Part shown: one piece after another, positions 35,640 to 45,487 of the stretch
Layout: each line of letters opens with the position of its first letter
Numbering within the stretch: the first letter of the stretch is position 1
Assembly: GCA_029580855.1 (NCBI GenBank)
Contig: JAKPQH010000174.1
Location: 1-64,000, forward strand
From: a bacterium
GTDB lineage: Bacteria > Methylomirabilota > Methylomirabilia > Methylomirabilales > 2-02-FULL-66-22
Direction: 5' to 3'
Length of the DNA stretch: 64,000 bases
The notes under the pieces: model-generated
Seen by the model: only the letters and a program-made list of their open reading frames with translations
What the model was told of the DNA's origin: nothing
Database searches by the model: none
Position numbers and translations under genes: made by a program

Positions 35640-37409
35640 TTACGCGAGATCCAGCTTGATATGCAGCTCCTTGAGCTGTGCGGGGTCCACGGCCGACGGG
35701 GCCTTGGTCATGAGGTCCTGGGCCCGCTGGGTCTTGGGGAACGCGACGACGTCCCGGATGGAGTCCGCGCCAGTGAGAATCATGACCAGACGGTCCACGC
35801 CGAAGGCGATGCCGCCGTGGGGCGGCGTGCCGTATTCCAGGGCGTCCAGGAGAAAGCCGAACTTGGCGCGGGCGTCGTCGGGCCCGATACCCAGGGCCTG
35901 GAACATCTTGTTCTGGACCTCACGGCGGTGGATCCGGATGCTGCCGCCCCCGACCTCCGACCCGTTGATCACCAGATCGTAGGCCTTGGCCCGAATCTTT
36001 CCGGGGTCGTCCTCGAAGTGCGACACGTCCTCGTCCATCGGCGACGTGAACGGGTGGTGCATCGCCGACCAGCGCTTTTCCTTCTCGTCCCACTCCAGCA
36101 AAGGGAAATCCAGCACCCAGGTGACGGCCAGCGCCTCGGGATCGATCAGTTTGAGCTCCTGGCCGAATTTGAGACGCAGGCGCCCCATGGCGTCGGCGGC
36201 CGCCTTGGGCCGATCCACGCACAGGAGCAGAAGATCTCCTTCCTTGGCGTCCATCCGCTCCCGGAAGGTCTGGAGAAGTGCGTCGGGGAGGAATTTCGCC
36301 ACCGGCGACTGGATGCCTCCCGGACCGATTTTGAACCAGGCTAGACCCTTGGCCCCGAAACCTTTCGCGAAGTTTTCGAGCTGGTCCAGCTGGCTCCGCG
36401 CCAGGTCGCCCTGCCCCGGGACGCTCAAGGCCATGGCGCGGCCGCCCGCGGCCAGCGGCTGGGCGAATGCGCGGAACGCGCTCTCCGCGAACAGGTCGCC
36501 GACATCCTGGAGTTCGAGCCCGAAGCGTGTGTCCGGCGCGTCCAGTCCGAACCGCCGGATCGCCTCGTCGTAAGTGATGCGCGGGAACGGCCGGGCCAGC
36601 TCGATTCCCCGCAACTCGCGAAAGAGCTCGACCATCAAGCCTTCCATGGTCGCGAGCACCTCGTCGCGATCCGCGAAGGACATCTCGACATCAATCTGCG
36701 TGAATTCCGGCTGGCGATCGGCCCGCAGGTCCTCGTCCCGGAAGCACTTGACGATCTGAAAATACCGGTCGAAACCCGCCACCATCAGGAGCTGTTTGAA
36801 GAGCTGGGGCGATTGCGGCAGCGCGAAGAACTCGCCCGGGTTGACCCGGCTGGGCACCAGGTAGTCCCGGGCCCCTTCCGGGGTGCTCTTGGTGAGGACG
36901 GGGGTCTCCACCTCCAGGAATCCCTGGCTGTCCAGATACCGCCGGGTCACCTGGTAGAACCGGTGCCGCAGGCGAAGATTCCGCTGCAGCGGCGCCCTCC
37001 GCAGATCCAGATAGCGGTACGCGAGGCGAAGATCCTCTGCCACGCTAGTCTCATCCTCGATGGCAAAAACGGGCGTCTTGGCGTCATTCAGGATGATGGC
37101 GTCGCGCGCCAGCACCTCCACGGTGCCCGTGGGAAGCTCCTCGTTGACGCTTTCGGGCGGCCGCTGCCGCACCTCGCCCCGCACGGCCACCACGTACTCG
37201 GTGCGCATCGCTTCGGCGCAGCGATGGGCGTCCGGAAACCGCTCCGGGTTGAAGACCACCTGCACGACGCCCTCGCGGTCGCGCAGATGGACGAAGATCA
37301 AGCCCCCGAGGTCGCGGCGACGGTCCACCCAGCCGCTGAGGACGACGGTCGTGCCGACGTGGGCGGCCTGCACCTGGCCGCAGTACACCGTGCGCTCCCA
37401 CCCCTTCAT
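35640..37409 (-). CDS. aspS: Aspartyl-tRNA synthetase
   Basis: 589 aa, bacterial-type AspRS. An OB-fold anticodon-binding domain at the N-terminus ([20 protein letters not shown]) is followed by a class II core with motif 2 [23 protein letters not shown], the QSPQLFKQ substrate loop, a GAD insertion domain, HHPFTSP and motif 3 [15 protein letters not shown]. Charges tRNA-Asp; whether it also charges tRNA-Asn cannot be told here. Its ATG immediately follows the hisS stop codon, so hisS-aspS is an operon. Confidence 0.97.
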   Translation of the reverse strand: MKGWERTVYCGQVQAAHVGTTVVLSGWVDRRRDLGGLIFVHLRDREGVVQVVFNPERFPDAHRCAEAMRTEYVVAVRGEVRQRPPESVNEELPTGTVEVLARDAIILNDAKTPVFAIEDETSVAEDLRLAYRYLDLRRAPLQRNLRLRHRFYQVTRRYLDSQGFLEVETPVLTKSTPEGARDYLVPSRVNPGEFFALPQSPQLFKQLLMVAGFDRYFQIVKCFRDEDLRADRQPEFTQIDVEMSFADRDEVLATMEGLMVELFRELRGIELARPFPRITYDEAIRRFGLDAPDTRFGLELQDVGDLFAESAFRAFAQPLAAGGRAMALSVPGQGDLARSQLDQLENFAKGFGAKGLAWFKIGPGGIQSPVAKFLPDALLQTFRERMDAKEGDLLLLCVDRPKAAADAMGRLRLKFGQELKLIDPEALAVTWVLDFPLLEWDEKEKRWSAMHHPFTSPMDEDVSHFEDDPGKIRAKAYDLVINGSEVGGGSIRIHRREVQNKMFQALGIGPDDARAKFGFLLDALEYGTPPHGGIAFGVDRLVMILTGADSIRDVVAFPKTQRAQDLMTKAPSAVDPAQLKELHIKLDLA

Positions 37410-38687
<1,278 letters not shown>

Positions 38688-38703
38688 CTCGGCAACGAGT
38701 TAT

Positions 38704-38724
38704 CAGCGGTCAGCGATCAGCGAA
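38704..38724. repeat. Three-unit heptamer repeat (CAGCGNN)
   Basis: CAGCGGT, CAGCGAT and CAGCGAA stand in tandem just upstream of hisS. Non-coding microrepeat of unknown role. Confidence 0.5.
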
Positions 38725-38758
38725 CTGCTTCTCGCGCGCTCTCCGTCTCGGTTGTTTC

Positions 38759-38778
38759 CAAAAAAGGCTGCTCGCCTC
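38759..38778 (-). terminator. Weak intrinsic terminator downstream of glpX
   Basis: Minus strand arms AGGC and GCCT with a five-base loop are followed by six T residues. Two G-T pairs can extend the stem. It lies about 50 bases after the glpX stop and before hisS. Confidence 0.5.
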
Positions 38779-38786
38779 CCCGTGAA

Positions 38787-38811
38787 ATCTGCGCAATCTG
38801 CGTCATCTGCG
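38787..38811. repeat. Nine-base periodic repeat (ATCTGCG x3)
   Basis: ATCTGCG occurs at 38787, 38796 and 38805, a strict nine-base period, in the glpX-hisS gap. Similar GGAATCTGCGGA sequence occurs at about 6685. Confidence 0.55.
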
Positions 38812-38827
38812 GATTCGACGCGTCCCG

Positions 38828-39784
38828 TCAGTACATCGGCCGCCGGTCGAATCGGTGTGTCGCCTCGATGAAACGTGTCGTCCCCGAACGACTCCGGATG
38901 ACCACGGAGTGCGTCCGGGCGCCGCCGCCGAAGAACCGGACCCCGCGAAGGAAATCGCCGTCGGTGACCCCCGTGGCGGCGAACATCAGCTCGCTCCCCG
39001 ATGCCAGGTCGCCGATCCGATACACCCGATCCATCTCCTTGATCCCCGCGCGACGGGCCCGCTCGACTTCCTCGTCGTTGCGGGGACGGAGGCGCCCCTG
39101 CATGTCGCCCCCCAAGCATTGCAGCGCCGCTGCCGCCAGCACCCCCTCGGGGGCGCCGCCCACGCCCATCAGGACATCCACCCCGGTATCGGGGAATGCG
39201 GTGGCGATAGCGGCCGACACGTCCCCGTCCTGAATCAGCTTGATGCGCGCGCCTGCCTCGCGCACCGCCCGGATCAGTTCGGCGTGGGCCGGGCGGTCCA
39301 GGATCGCCACGGTCAGATCCTCGACGTAGCACTTCTTCGCCCTGGCGATGTTCTCCAGGTTCTGGGTCGGCGTCAGACTCAGGTCCACGGCGCCCTTGGC
39401 GCGGCGGCCGACGGCGATCTTCTCCATGTAGGTGGCCGGAACCCGGAACAGCGCACCTTTCTCGCTGATGGCCACAACCGCCATGGCGTTGGCGCGGCCC
39501 TGAGCAACGATGTCCGCGCCTTCCAGTGGGTCCAGGGCCACATCCAGCTCGGGTTCGCCGCCACTGCCGATCCGCTCGCCGATGAAGAGCATCGGCGCCT
39601 CGTCCTGCTCCCCCTGTCCGATCACCACCCGACCGCAGAAGGAGACTGCGTCGAACCCTTTCCGCATGGCATCGACCGCGGCCTGTTCCGCCGCCTTGGC
39701 GTTCCCGAGCCCCATCCAGCGCGCCGACGACAACGCCGCGGCCTCAGTGACCCGCACCACTTCCAGTGCCAGATTCCGCTCCAC
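38828..39784 (-). CDS. glpX: Class II fructose-1,6-bisphosphatase
   Basis: 318 aa. Gluconeogenic or Calvin-cycle enzyme. Metal and substrate motifs: GQGEQDEAPMLFIGE, LDPLEGADIVA, IQDGDVSAAIA and GVGGAPEGVLAAAAL. GTG 39784 is preferred because conserved sequence begins at ERNLALEVVRVTEAAAL and GGGGGAG lies just upstream. Transcribed from its own promoter, with a leader of about 218 bases containing repeat copy 2. Confidence 0.95.
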   Translation of the reverse strand: MERNLALEVVRVTEAAALSSARWMGLGNAKAAEQAAVDAMRKGFDAVSFCGRVVIGQGEQDEAPMLFIGERIGSGGEPELDVALDPLEGADIVAQGRANAMAVVAISEKGALFRVPATYMEKIAVGRRAKGAVDLSLTPTQNLENIARAKKCYVEDLTVAILDRPAHAELIRAVREAGARIKLIQDGDVSAAIATAFPDTGVDVLMGVGGAPEGVLAAAALQCLGGDMQGRLRPRNDEEVERARRAGIKEMDRVYRIGDLASGSELMFAATGVTDGDFLRGVRFFGGGARTHSVVIRSRSGTTRFIEATHRFDRRPMY

Positions 39785-39843
39785 CGCTCCCCCCGGCGGC
39801 CACCCTTGGCCGCCCGCGCACACGCCCCCGTCCTCACCCAACA

Positions 39844-39983
39844 GACTGCTCAAACAAATTGGCCGGGTACGCATCCACAGGATGGCTACGTCGCTAGCCC
39901 ATCAGGTTCAGGCGTACGAGGTACCCCGCAGCGAGCGCCGAGCCATCCAGGGTCACCGCGGATGGGCTCTTTTCATCAGCCTG
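39844..39983 (+). repeat. Interspersed hairpin repeat, copy 2
   Basis: Ends GACTGCTCAAACAAATTGG and GGGCTCTTTTCATCAGCCTG are inverted. The core GGCGTACGAGGTACCCCGCAG and GCGAGCGCCGAG match the other copies. It lies in the predicted 5' leader of glpX. Confidence 0.75.
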
Positions 39984-40008
39984 TCAAAAAACACCCGAAT
40001 GGCGACGC

Positions 40009-40038
40009 AGTATACTGCCCGTCGAGAAAGAGTGTCAA
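40009..40038 (-). promoter_or_regulatory. Promoter for glpX
   Basis: Minus strand: TTGACA (40038-40033), 18-base spacer, TATACT (40014-40009), followed by GC. The predicted start is near 40002. Spacing and -10 context are shared with promoters at 44221 and 49725. Confidence 0.75.
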
Positions 40039-40248
40039 CGCAAACATCCAGTTTGACACGGGAATGACAAGCAGTTACACGGGAGGGTTGGCAAGAAAAA
40101 GGGGTGAAATACCCACGAGTCAAACCCAGTGCAACCGGAATCCCGCGACGCTGGAGATGAAAAGAATTCGGAGCAGCCCGTCCGGCGGGAGGCTCAATGG
40201 ACACACCAAGTCATAAGACACAAAGCATATGTCCCACACCCACTTGCC

Positions 40249-41655
40249 TCAAAGCAGGCCTCCCGTCCGTTTGATGACCCACTTCAGCTGCAGTTCCGCC
40301 CCGGGTGGAAACCTTGTCTGGGTGCTCGACCCGAAGATCACATCCTGATTGATCAGGTAGACGGGATACAGTTGATCGACCCTCCAGGAGTGTGACCCCG
40401 TGATCTCCGTCGCCTGCGGCGAGGGGATTTCTTCCGGGTAGGTAATACGGACGATCCCGAGGTTTTCAAAACGCTCGGCATAGGTAGCGCACTGGGCATA
40501 CGAATTGCGAACCTTCACCTTCCCAGGGGTTTTCCCCGGCCTGAATTCCAGAACAAGTCTCGTCTTCCTGTCATTTTTTGAAATCGACTTGTCGGCCTCA
40601 TAAACAAGTTCCACAGAGCTGACTGGCATCGGCTGGGAGCCCGCGCTGGCCACCTCCTCGATCAGCCCCTCAAATCCGGACGGTGGATTTTTCTGTATGA
40701 TTCAAGCGGTGTGAGCCCAGCTTACCTCCATTCGATTCGATTCATACCTCTCCCTATGCCGGGTCCTGCGCATCTGTTTCATCGCGCCGACATACCGGAA
40801 GTCGGTAGTCACCTGAACGCGATAGGCCTCATTTTCCTTAATGGATCTCGCCCGTGATTTCAACAAACAAATCGCCCGCCTCTTCCTGAACCGTTATGAC
40901 CGCCGATCCCTCGGCCTTGTCGGGAAAATTCGGCGGCTGATAGGTGGCCGTGATCCGGATGGTCGTGTCCGTTCGCCCCGCCCGACAGGTCAGGATGCCG
41001 CGGCCGGCCGCGTCGGTCTTCACCCGTTCCTTGGGGGTGCAGACGCCGTCTTTGAGGCCCTCGATGCGCAGCGTAAGCTACCGGTCCGCGAGGGGGAGCC
41101 TCTTCCCGTCATCGGCGGACACCCTGGCGAATTCGATGACCACCTTGGTGCGGTCGCCGGGGTGGAGCCGTGGCGTCTCCGGCTGGACGCGGATCTCGAG
41201 CCCGTCGATGGCGACCGCGTGCTTTATCTCCGCCTGCGCCCCCAGCCCGCAGGCTATAAACGTGAGGGGGTCCCGCGCACCCCGTAGCAGGTGTCCTTGC
41301 TGGCGCGCAGATCCCCGATTTGCTCCTGCTGTCCACAGCCGATCACCGCGACGTTGTAGCGGAGGCTATAGTCGTACGCCCCGCCCGCCCCGGCCGCACC
41401 GATGGGGACGCCGGGCGAGGTGGCCTTGAGTTTTTCCAGCATCTTCCCCTGGATGCGGTCGCGCCACATCTCCTTGGTCTGGACTGGATCCTGCCGCTGC
41501 AACACCTCGACCGCCTGCTCGTGAACCGACGTCAACTCTACGGCGACTTTCGGCTTTGCGCAGGCGCCGGTCCGCGCCATGGCGGCAACGCCCGGCAGCA
41601 GGAGCATCAAGCCGGCGGCCGCGCCAGATAGGGTCGCGCGAGCTCCGCGTTCCAT
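40249..41655 (-). pseudogene. Decayed exported protein of unknown function
   Basis: Pieces in different minus-strand frames read as one broken gene. ATG 41655 opens a signal peptide (SGAAAGLMLLLPGVAAMA) and a mature domain to DTCYG near 41285. One frame over, it continues as FIACGLGAQAE, VVIEFARVSADDGK, a TAG at 41080-41078, then LRIEGLKDGVCTPKERV, TDTTIRITATYQPPNFPD and a stop at 40838. Another frame carries YRVQVTTDFRYVGAMKQM. A last frame carries FEGLIEEVASAGSQP to a stop at 40249. The middle looks like an immunoglobulin-like fold. Three or more frameshifts plus a nonsense codon argue for decay; separate small genes are less likely. Confidence 0.6.
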
Positions 41656-41697
41656 CCTGGCAACCTCTTGGAAGGCGGACACCCCGCCTGGTGGCGG

Positions 41698-42117
41698 TCA
41701 CTTCTTTTCCGTCACCACGATGGCGGTGACGTCCTGGACCGCCTCGCCGATATATGGCCGCTGGACCTTGACCCAGCGCTTGGAGGACGCCAGACCCTTG
41801 GCGCCGTCCAGGATGAAGTAGGCTTCCCAGAGATCGTACTCGGCGGATTTCTTGGGCTGGCCCGACACCCCGGAGGCGCGCGGCATGGCGTACTCCGTCC
41901 CCATGCCCTGATAGAATTTGGCCACTTTCGCGAAAGCGTCGGACGTTGTGTAGATCGCGGTCTTGACGCCCGTCATCTTTGCCGCAGCGGCCGCTTCCAT
42001 TGCCTCCTTGGTTGCCGCTTCATCGAGCGTTGCGCCTGGGTAGAGTACGAATTCCGCCGCCTGGCCCGGCAAAGCCAGAATGCAAGACAGCGCTAGAGCG
42101 TAAAGAGTCTGTCTCAT
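41698..42117 (-). CDS. Small periplasmic protein of unknown function
   Basis: 139 aa. Signal peptide (LYALALSCILALPGQA) and a mature alpha/beta domain: EFVLYPGATLDEAATKEAM, AIYTTSDAFAKVAKFYQGMG, WVKVQRPYIGEAVQDVTAIVV. Intact, unlike its two neighbours. No named family recalled. Part of a minus-strand cluster of exported proteins upstream of the decayed gene. Confidence 0.75.
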   Translation of the reverse strand: MRQTLYALALSCILALPGQAAEFVLYPGATLDEAATKEAMEAAAAAKMTGVKTAIYTTSDAFAKVAKFYQGMGTEYAMPRASGVSGQPKKSAEYDLWEAYFILDGAKGLASSKRWVKVQRPYIGEAVQDVTAIVVTEKK

Positions 42118-42159
42118 GAGGATGCCTCCCGTTCCGCCACCGGAAAAAGGGTGGAAGTT

Positions 42160-42782
42160 TCAGATACCCGTCAGGTTTTTCACCGTGCTGAGACTGTGCT
42201 CTTTGTGATACTTCAAGACGTCCATGAGCGTATTCCAGGCGCTGGTCGTATGGTCGTCCCGCGCCTTACTGGCGCGACACACCTCCGCCCCGATCTTACA
42301 GTCCATCTGGCAACGGGCCAATTTCCTCCGTTGTTCCTGACCCTGCATAGAAGCCGCATATCGCTTTTCAGCAGCCGCCAGTCCTCCCGAATTCGGGCCG
42401 CCTTCGAGGACAGATTGACCTTGAGATCTCTGGCCTGGGTGTTGAGCTTCCGAATTTCCTGAACCTCGGCAACGGGGCCCTGGGTGGCCGATGCCGGCTT
42501 CAAGAACTTGTTTTTCGCCTCCATGGACGCGCGACTGGTCTTTGCGTTGAGCTTCACATATTCGGCGGCTGACGCATTCAGGCCCTGCAGGTTGCTTTTC
42601 ACCCGCCCCAGTCCCTGGCACAACCGATTGACGGCGGCCGTTTCCGCAGCGAGCTTTTGGGTATCTGCCGCGACGGGGCCTTGTGTCTGCACCTTTTCCC
42701 CCGGCCCCAAGGGCTCGGCGACCGGACGCTCCGCGAGGCCCGGATGCGTCAGGATCTGTGCGGCCGACAAACACACAATCAC
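42160..42782 (-). pseudogene. Frameshifted exported coiled-coil protein
   Basis: GTG 42782 starts a signal-like segment (MIVCLSAAQILTHPG) and a helical protein (VNRLCQGLGRVKSNLQGLNASAAEY, cut short here). Near 42380 the frame is lost. The next frame continues convincingly with AAAEKRYAASMQGQEQ, a Cys-rich CQMDCKIGAEVC stretch and a helix to a stop at 42160. One indel restores a single protein of about 205 aa. True decay and a sequencing error are both possible. Confidence 0.55.
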
Positions 42783-42826
42783 GGTGACGACTTTCTTTAT
42801 TGCTGTTTCGCTCCTCGCCTGTGGTC

Positions 42827-43678
42827 CTACTGTTTCACCAGTTCCACGCGGCGGTTTTTCGCTCGTCCTTCTTCGGTGTCGTTGGAGGCGACAGGTGCGA
42901 GAGGTCCCGCGCCGCCCGATGTCAACCGGGCCGCGCCAATTTCGTGTTTGTTGACGAGCTCTTTGACTACGGCCTCGGCGCGCGTCTGGGACAGCTTCAT
43001 GTTGTACTCGTAGCCGCCGGCGTTGTCCGTATGACCGACGACGTAGAGCCTGAGTTTCGGATCGCTGCGGAGCAGGCTGGCGATTTCCTTCAGAGCCGGT
43101 CCGGATTCGGGCTTGATGTCTGCCTTGTTGAAGTCAAAATGGATGCCGTAGAGCGCCACGTGACCGCTGGTGTGAAGTCCGTCCGCCATGAACTTGGCGT
43201 CCGCCACGATTTCCTGAGTCATGGCCTGTTTTTCGACGACGGTCAAATGGAAAGACCCCGCGTTCGTATCGATATGGATATACGCCCATATTTCCTTGCC
43301 GTCTTTCAGAAGCCTCATGGATGTTTTGTAAGGATTTTTGGGGTCATTTACCCAGAAGGTTCCTCCAAGTTTTTCGATGGCATTTGTGTAATTACGTGAC
43401 ACTTGAGTGAATGAATGTTTTCCCTTAAGACCCTTTTTTTCCGAATAGCCGGAGTATATTTTCTTTCCTTCTATGGTGACCTTCTGCTTTGTCGCAGGAT
43501 CGATGAAGTCGTAGGCATCGAAATCCCCCACGCTGCATGTCCAAAGATAGTATCCCTCCATTCTTGAAAAGAGCGGGTGATCCTTGCACCCCTTCTTATC
43601 TTCTTGAGCCAATGCCATTCCCGCTGTCGCAAGCACGAAGCCCAGAATCCAGCATATGATCGTCTTGAGCCGGCTCAT
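42827..43678 (-). CDS. OmpA-family protein with N-terminal DUF4892-like domain
   Basis: 283 aa. Signal peptide (IICWILGFVLATAGMALAQ), an N-terminal domain around 28-150 resembling DUF4892 (HPLFSRMEGYYLWTC, QKVTIEGKKIYSGYS), and a C-terminal OmpA peptidoglycan-binding domain (YGIHFDFNKADIKPES, LYVVGHTDNAGG, RAEAVVKELV, GRAKNRRVELVK). Within the OmpA domain the usual GxGxxxP loop is altered (TSGGAGPLAPVASND). Anchors the outer membrane to peptidoglycan. First gene of the exported-protein cluster. Confidence 0.87.
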   Translation of the reverse strand: MSRLKTIICWILGFVLATAGMALAQEDKKGCKDHPLFSRMEGYYLWTCSVGDFDAYDFIDPATKQKVTIEGKKIYSGYSEKKGLKGKHSFTQVSRNYTNAIEKLGGTFWVNDPKNPYKTSMRLLKDGKEIWAYIHIDTNAGSFHLTVVEKQAMTQEIVADAKFMADGLHTSGHVALYGIHFDFNKADIKPESGPALKEIASLLRSDPKLRLYVVGHTDNAGGYEYNMKLSQTRAEAVVKELVNKHEIGAARLTSGGAGPLAPVASNDTEEGRAKNRRVELVKQ

Positions 43679-44098
43679 CCTTGCACCTCCTGGATTCTTT
43701 GGTTGGCCACGAGAAGACCAGTCTGTCTATTTCCCTGAAGCCGAGTCACGCAATCACGCAGGGCTGATCACCGGCAACCGGACTGCCATGCTTCGGGGGC
43801 GTGGCGGCTTGCCCAAAAAGTCTACGGCATTGGACGGTCGACTTCCGGTCGCAAGATGCGGTGCGCTGACCGACGGCCTTCAGGCAGCCGCGAACCGAAA
43901 AGAAAACGAGAGCGATCGGCGCAGTGGGGCGTATGCGACGGCGACTGGGTATGACGACGGTGGCGAACGGGGTCATCGTGAAAACGAACCCCGATGGGCG
44001 GGAAGCCGCCTCCCGATGGATCGGATCCCGAGAATCCGTCCAGCTCGTTCCCACGCCGGGCCCTCCGTCGGACCATGCGGAGAAGCGTGACCTGGCAA

Positions 44099-44127
44099 AG
44101 CGTAGCTTTGACCTTTCCCCCTGTCAA
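44099..44127 (-). promoter_or_regulatory. Candidate promoter for the OmpA cluster
   Basis: Minus strand: TTGACA (44127-44122), 17 bases, TACGCT (44104-44099). Same hexamers as the response-regulator promoter at 55824. It would give a leader of over 400 bases, which lowers confidence. Confidence 0.4.
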
Positions 44128-44220
44128 GCATGGCGAGTCTCCTGTCCGCCTCTCTAATGGCGAGGCGGCGTACCGCCCGTCCCGAAAAAGCCTCAACGCC
44201 GATTCTGTCCACCTTTTCTG

Positions 44221-44250
44221 TTGACAGCCGCCTCCGGCCCAACGGATACT
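44221..44250 (+). promoter_or_regulatory. Promoter for the TRAP operon
   Basis: TTGACA (44221-44226), 18 bases, GATACT (44245-44250), followed by GCC. Nearly the same as the promoter upstream of the hcp remnant, including TTTTCTG just before the -35. Leader about 180 bases, containing repeat copy 3. Confidence 0.65.
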
Positions 44251-44306
44251 GCCGTCCGTCGCAGCGGCGCGTCTCGAGCGGCGGCGAAACACGTCGTTTT
44301 TGTCCG

Positions 44307-44415
44307 GACTGCTCAAAAAGATCCGGATGCCAGGCGGTGCGCGCGGCCCAGCGTACCCAGTCCGCTGGGTCCAGGCGTACTGGAGATACGCCGCAGATAG
44401 GCCTTTTTCAGCACC
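44307..44415 (+). repeat. Interspersed hairpin repeat, copy 3
   Basis: Ends GACTGCTCAAAAAGATCCGG and GGCCTTTTTCAGCACC are inverted. The core GGCGTACTGGAGATACGCCGCAGAT forms the hairpin GGCGTA...TACGCC. It lies in the TRAP leader, ending 20 bases before the start codon. Confidence 0.8.
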
Positions 44416-44434
44416 CCACCAGGAGGTCGATTCC

Positions 44435-45460
44435 ATGGTACACCCGTCCGTCATCACCCGCCGGCGCTTCCTCCAGCAGGTCAGCGGGGCGGCCGTCGCC
44501 GTGCCGGCGCTCGTCGGCACCGCGCGCGCGCAGACCAAGTTCACCTGTCGGATCGCCCACAACGAGGCGATCGGGTCGCCGCTCACACAGGCGTTCGAGA
44601 ACTGGGCCAAGCTGCTCAACGAGCAGAGCGGCGGGCGCATCGAGGCGCAGCACTTCCCCGCGGGCCAGCTCGGAAGCTACACCCAGAATATCGAGCAGAA
44701 CCGGCTCGGCACGATCCAGATCACGACCGGCGGGCCCGACACCGAGGAAGCCGTAGCGCCGGAGATCGCCGCCACCGGCGGCGCGCCCGGTTTCATCTAC
44801 CGCGACGACGCGCACGTCGACCGTGTCCTCCAGGGCGAGATCGGTGCGGAAGTCTCGCGGATCGCGCGGGCGAAGACCGGGGTCGAATTTGTCGACTACG
44901 GCGAGGTCGGATTCCGGCACATCCTGGCCAAGCGGAAGGTCACGAACCTCGACGAGGTGAAGGGTCTCAAGATCCGAGTGCCCGAGCTCAAGATCTGGGT
45001 CGATTTCTGGAAAAAGCTCGGTGCCAACCCCACCCCGCTGCCCTACGCGGAACAGTACAGCGCGCTGTCGACGGGGCTGATCGACGCGGTCGAGGCCGAC
45101 GTCTTCTCCATCAAGGGATTCAAGTGGGGCGAGCAGGCCAAGCACTTGACCCTGACCGCCCACTGGTTCCTGCCCAAGGCGGCGCGCGTGAACGCGCGCT
45201 GGCTCGATTCGCTTCCCGAAGACCTGCGCATCCTCGTCCGCACCTCGGCGAAGGGGATCTTCGCCGAGCAGCGCAAGCAGAACCGGGCCAACGCCGCCAG
45301 GACCCTCGAGGAGCTCAAGGCGTCGGGGATCGCCGTCTACCAGCTCGGCGACACGCCGCGTTGGCACCAGGCGACCGAGCCGCTTTTCGCGGAGTTCGGC
45401 GCCAAGAGTCCGGCCACCAAGGCGATGATCGAGAGGATCCGCGCGCTCGCCCGCGTCTGA
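44435..45460 (+). CDS. TRAP transporter substrate-binding protein (DctP-like)
   Basis: 341 aa. Twin-arginine-type signal (TRRRFLQQVSGAAVAVPALV). The mature part has the DctP fold: CRIAHNEAIGSPLTQAFENWA, GGRIEAQHFPAGQLGS, the conserved Arg region LKIRVPELKIW that usually binds the substrate carboxylate, and NPTPLPYAEQYSALSTGLIDAVE. Captures a small organic acid in the periplasm. AGGAGG lies nine bases before ATG 44435. Followed after 27 bases by the fused permease. Confidence 0.94.
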   Translation: MVHPSVITRRRFLQQVSGAAVAVPALVGTARAQTKFTCRIAHNEAIGSPLTQAFENWAKLLNEQSGGRIEAQHFPAGQLGSYTQNIEQNRLGTIQITTGGPDTEEAVAPEIAATGGAPGFIYRDDAHVDRVLQGEIGAEVSRIARAKTGVEFVDYGEVGFRHILAKRKVTNLDEVKGLKIRVPELKIWVDFWKKLGANPTPLPYAEQYSALSTGLIDAVEADVFSIKGFKWGEQAKHLTLTAHWFLPKAARVNARWLDSLPEDLRILVRTSAKGIFAEQRKQNRANAARTLEELKASGIAVYQLGDTPRWHQATEPLFAEFGAKSPATKAMIERIRALARV

Positions 45461-45487
45461 GACGCTGCCGCGGCGAGAGAGCGCGCT

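Larger units (their letters stand above)
43679..44434. other. 756-base intergenic regulatory region
   Basis: Separates the divergent OmpA cluster and TRAP operon. It contains one candidate promoter per strand, an inverted repeat TTGAC...GTCAA (44109-44127), a decayed promoter-like segment near 44170-44205 similar to the one at 40015-40045, and repeat copy 3. No gene recognised. Confidence 0.6.
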
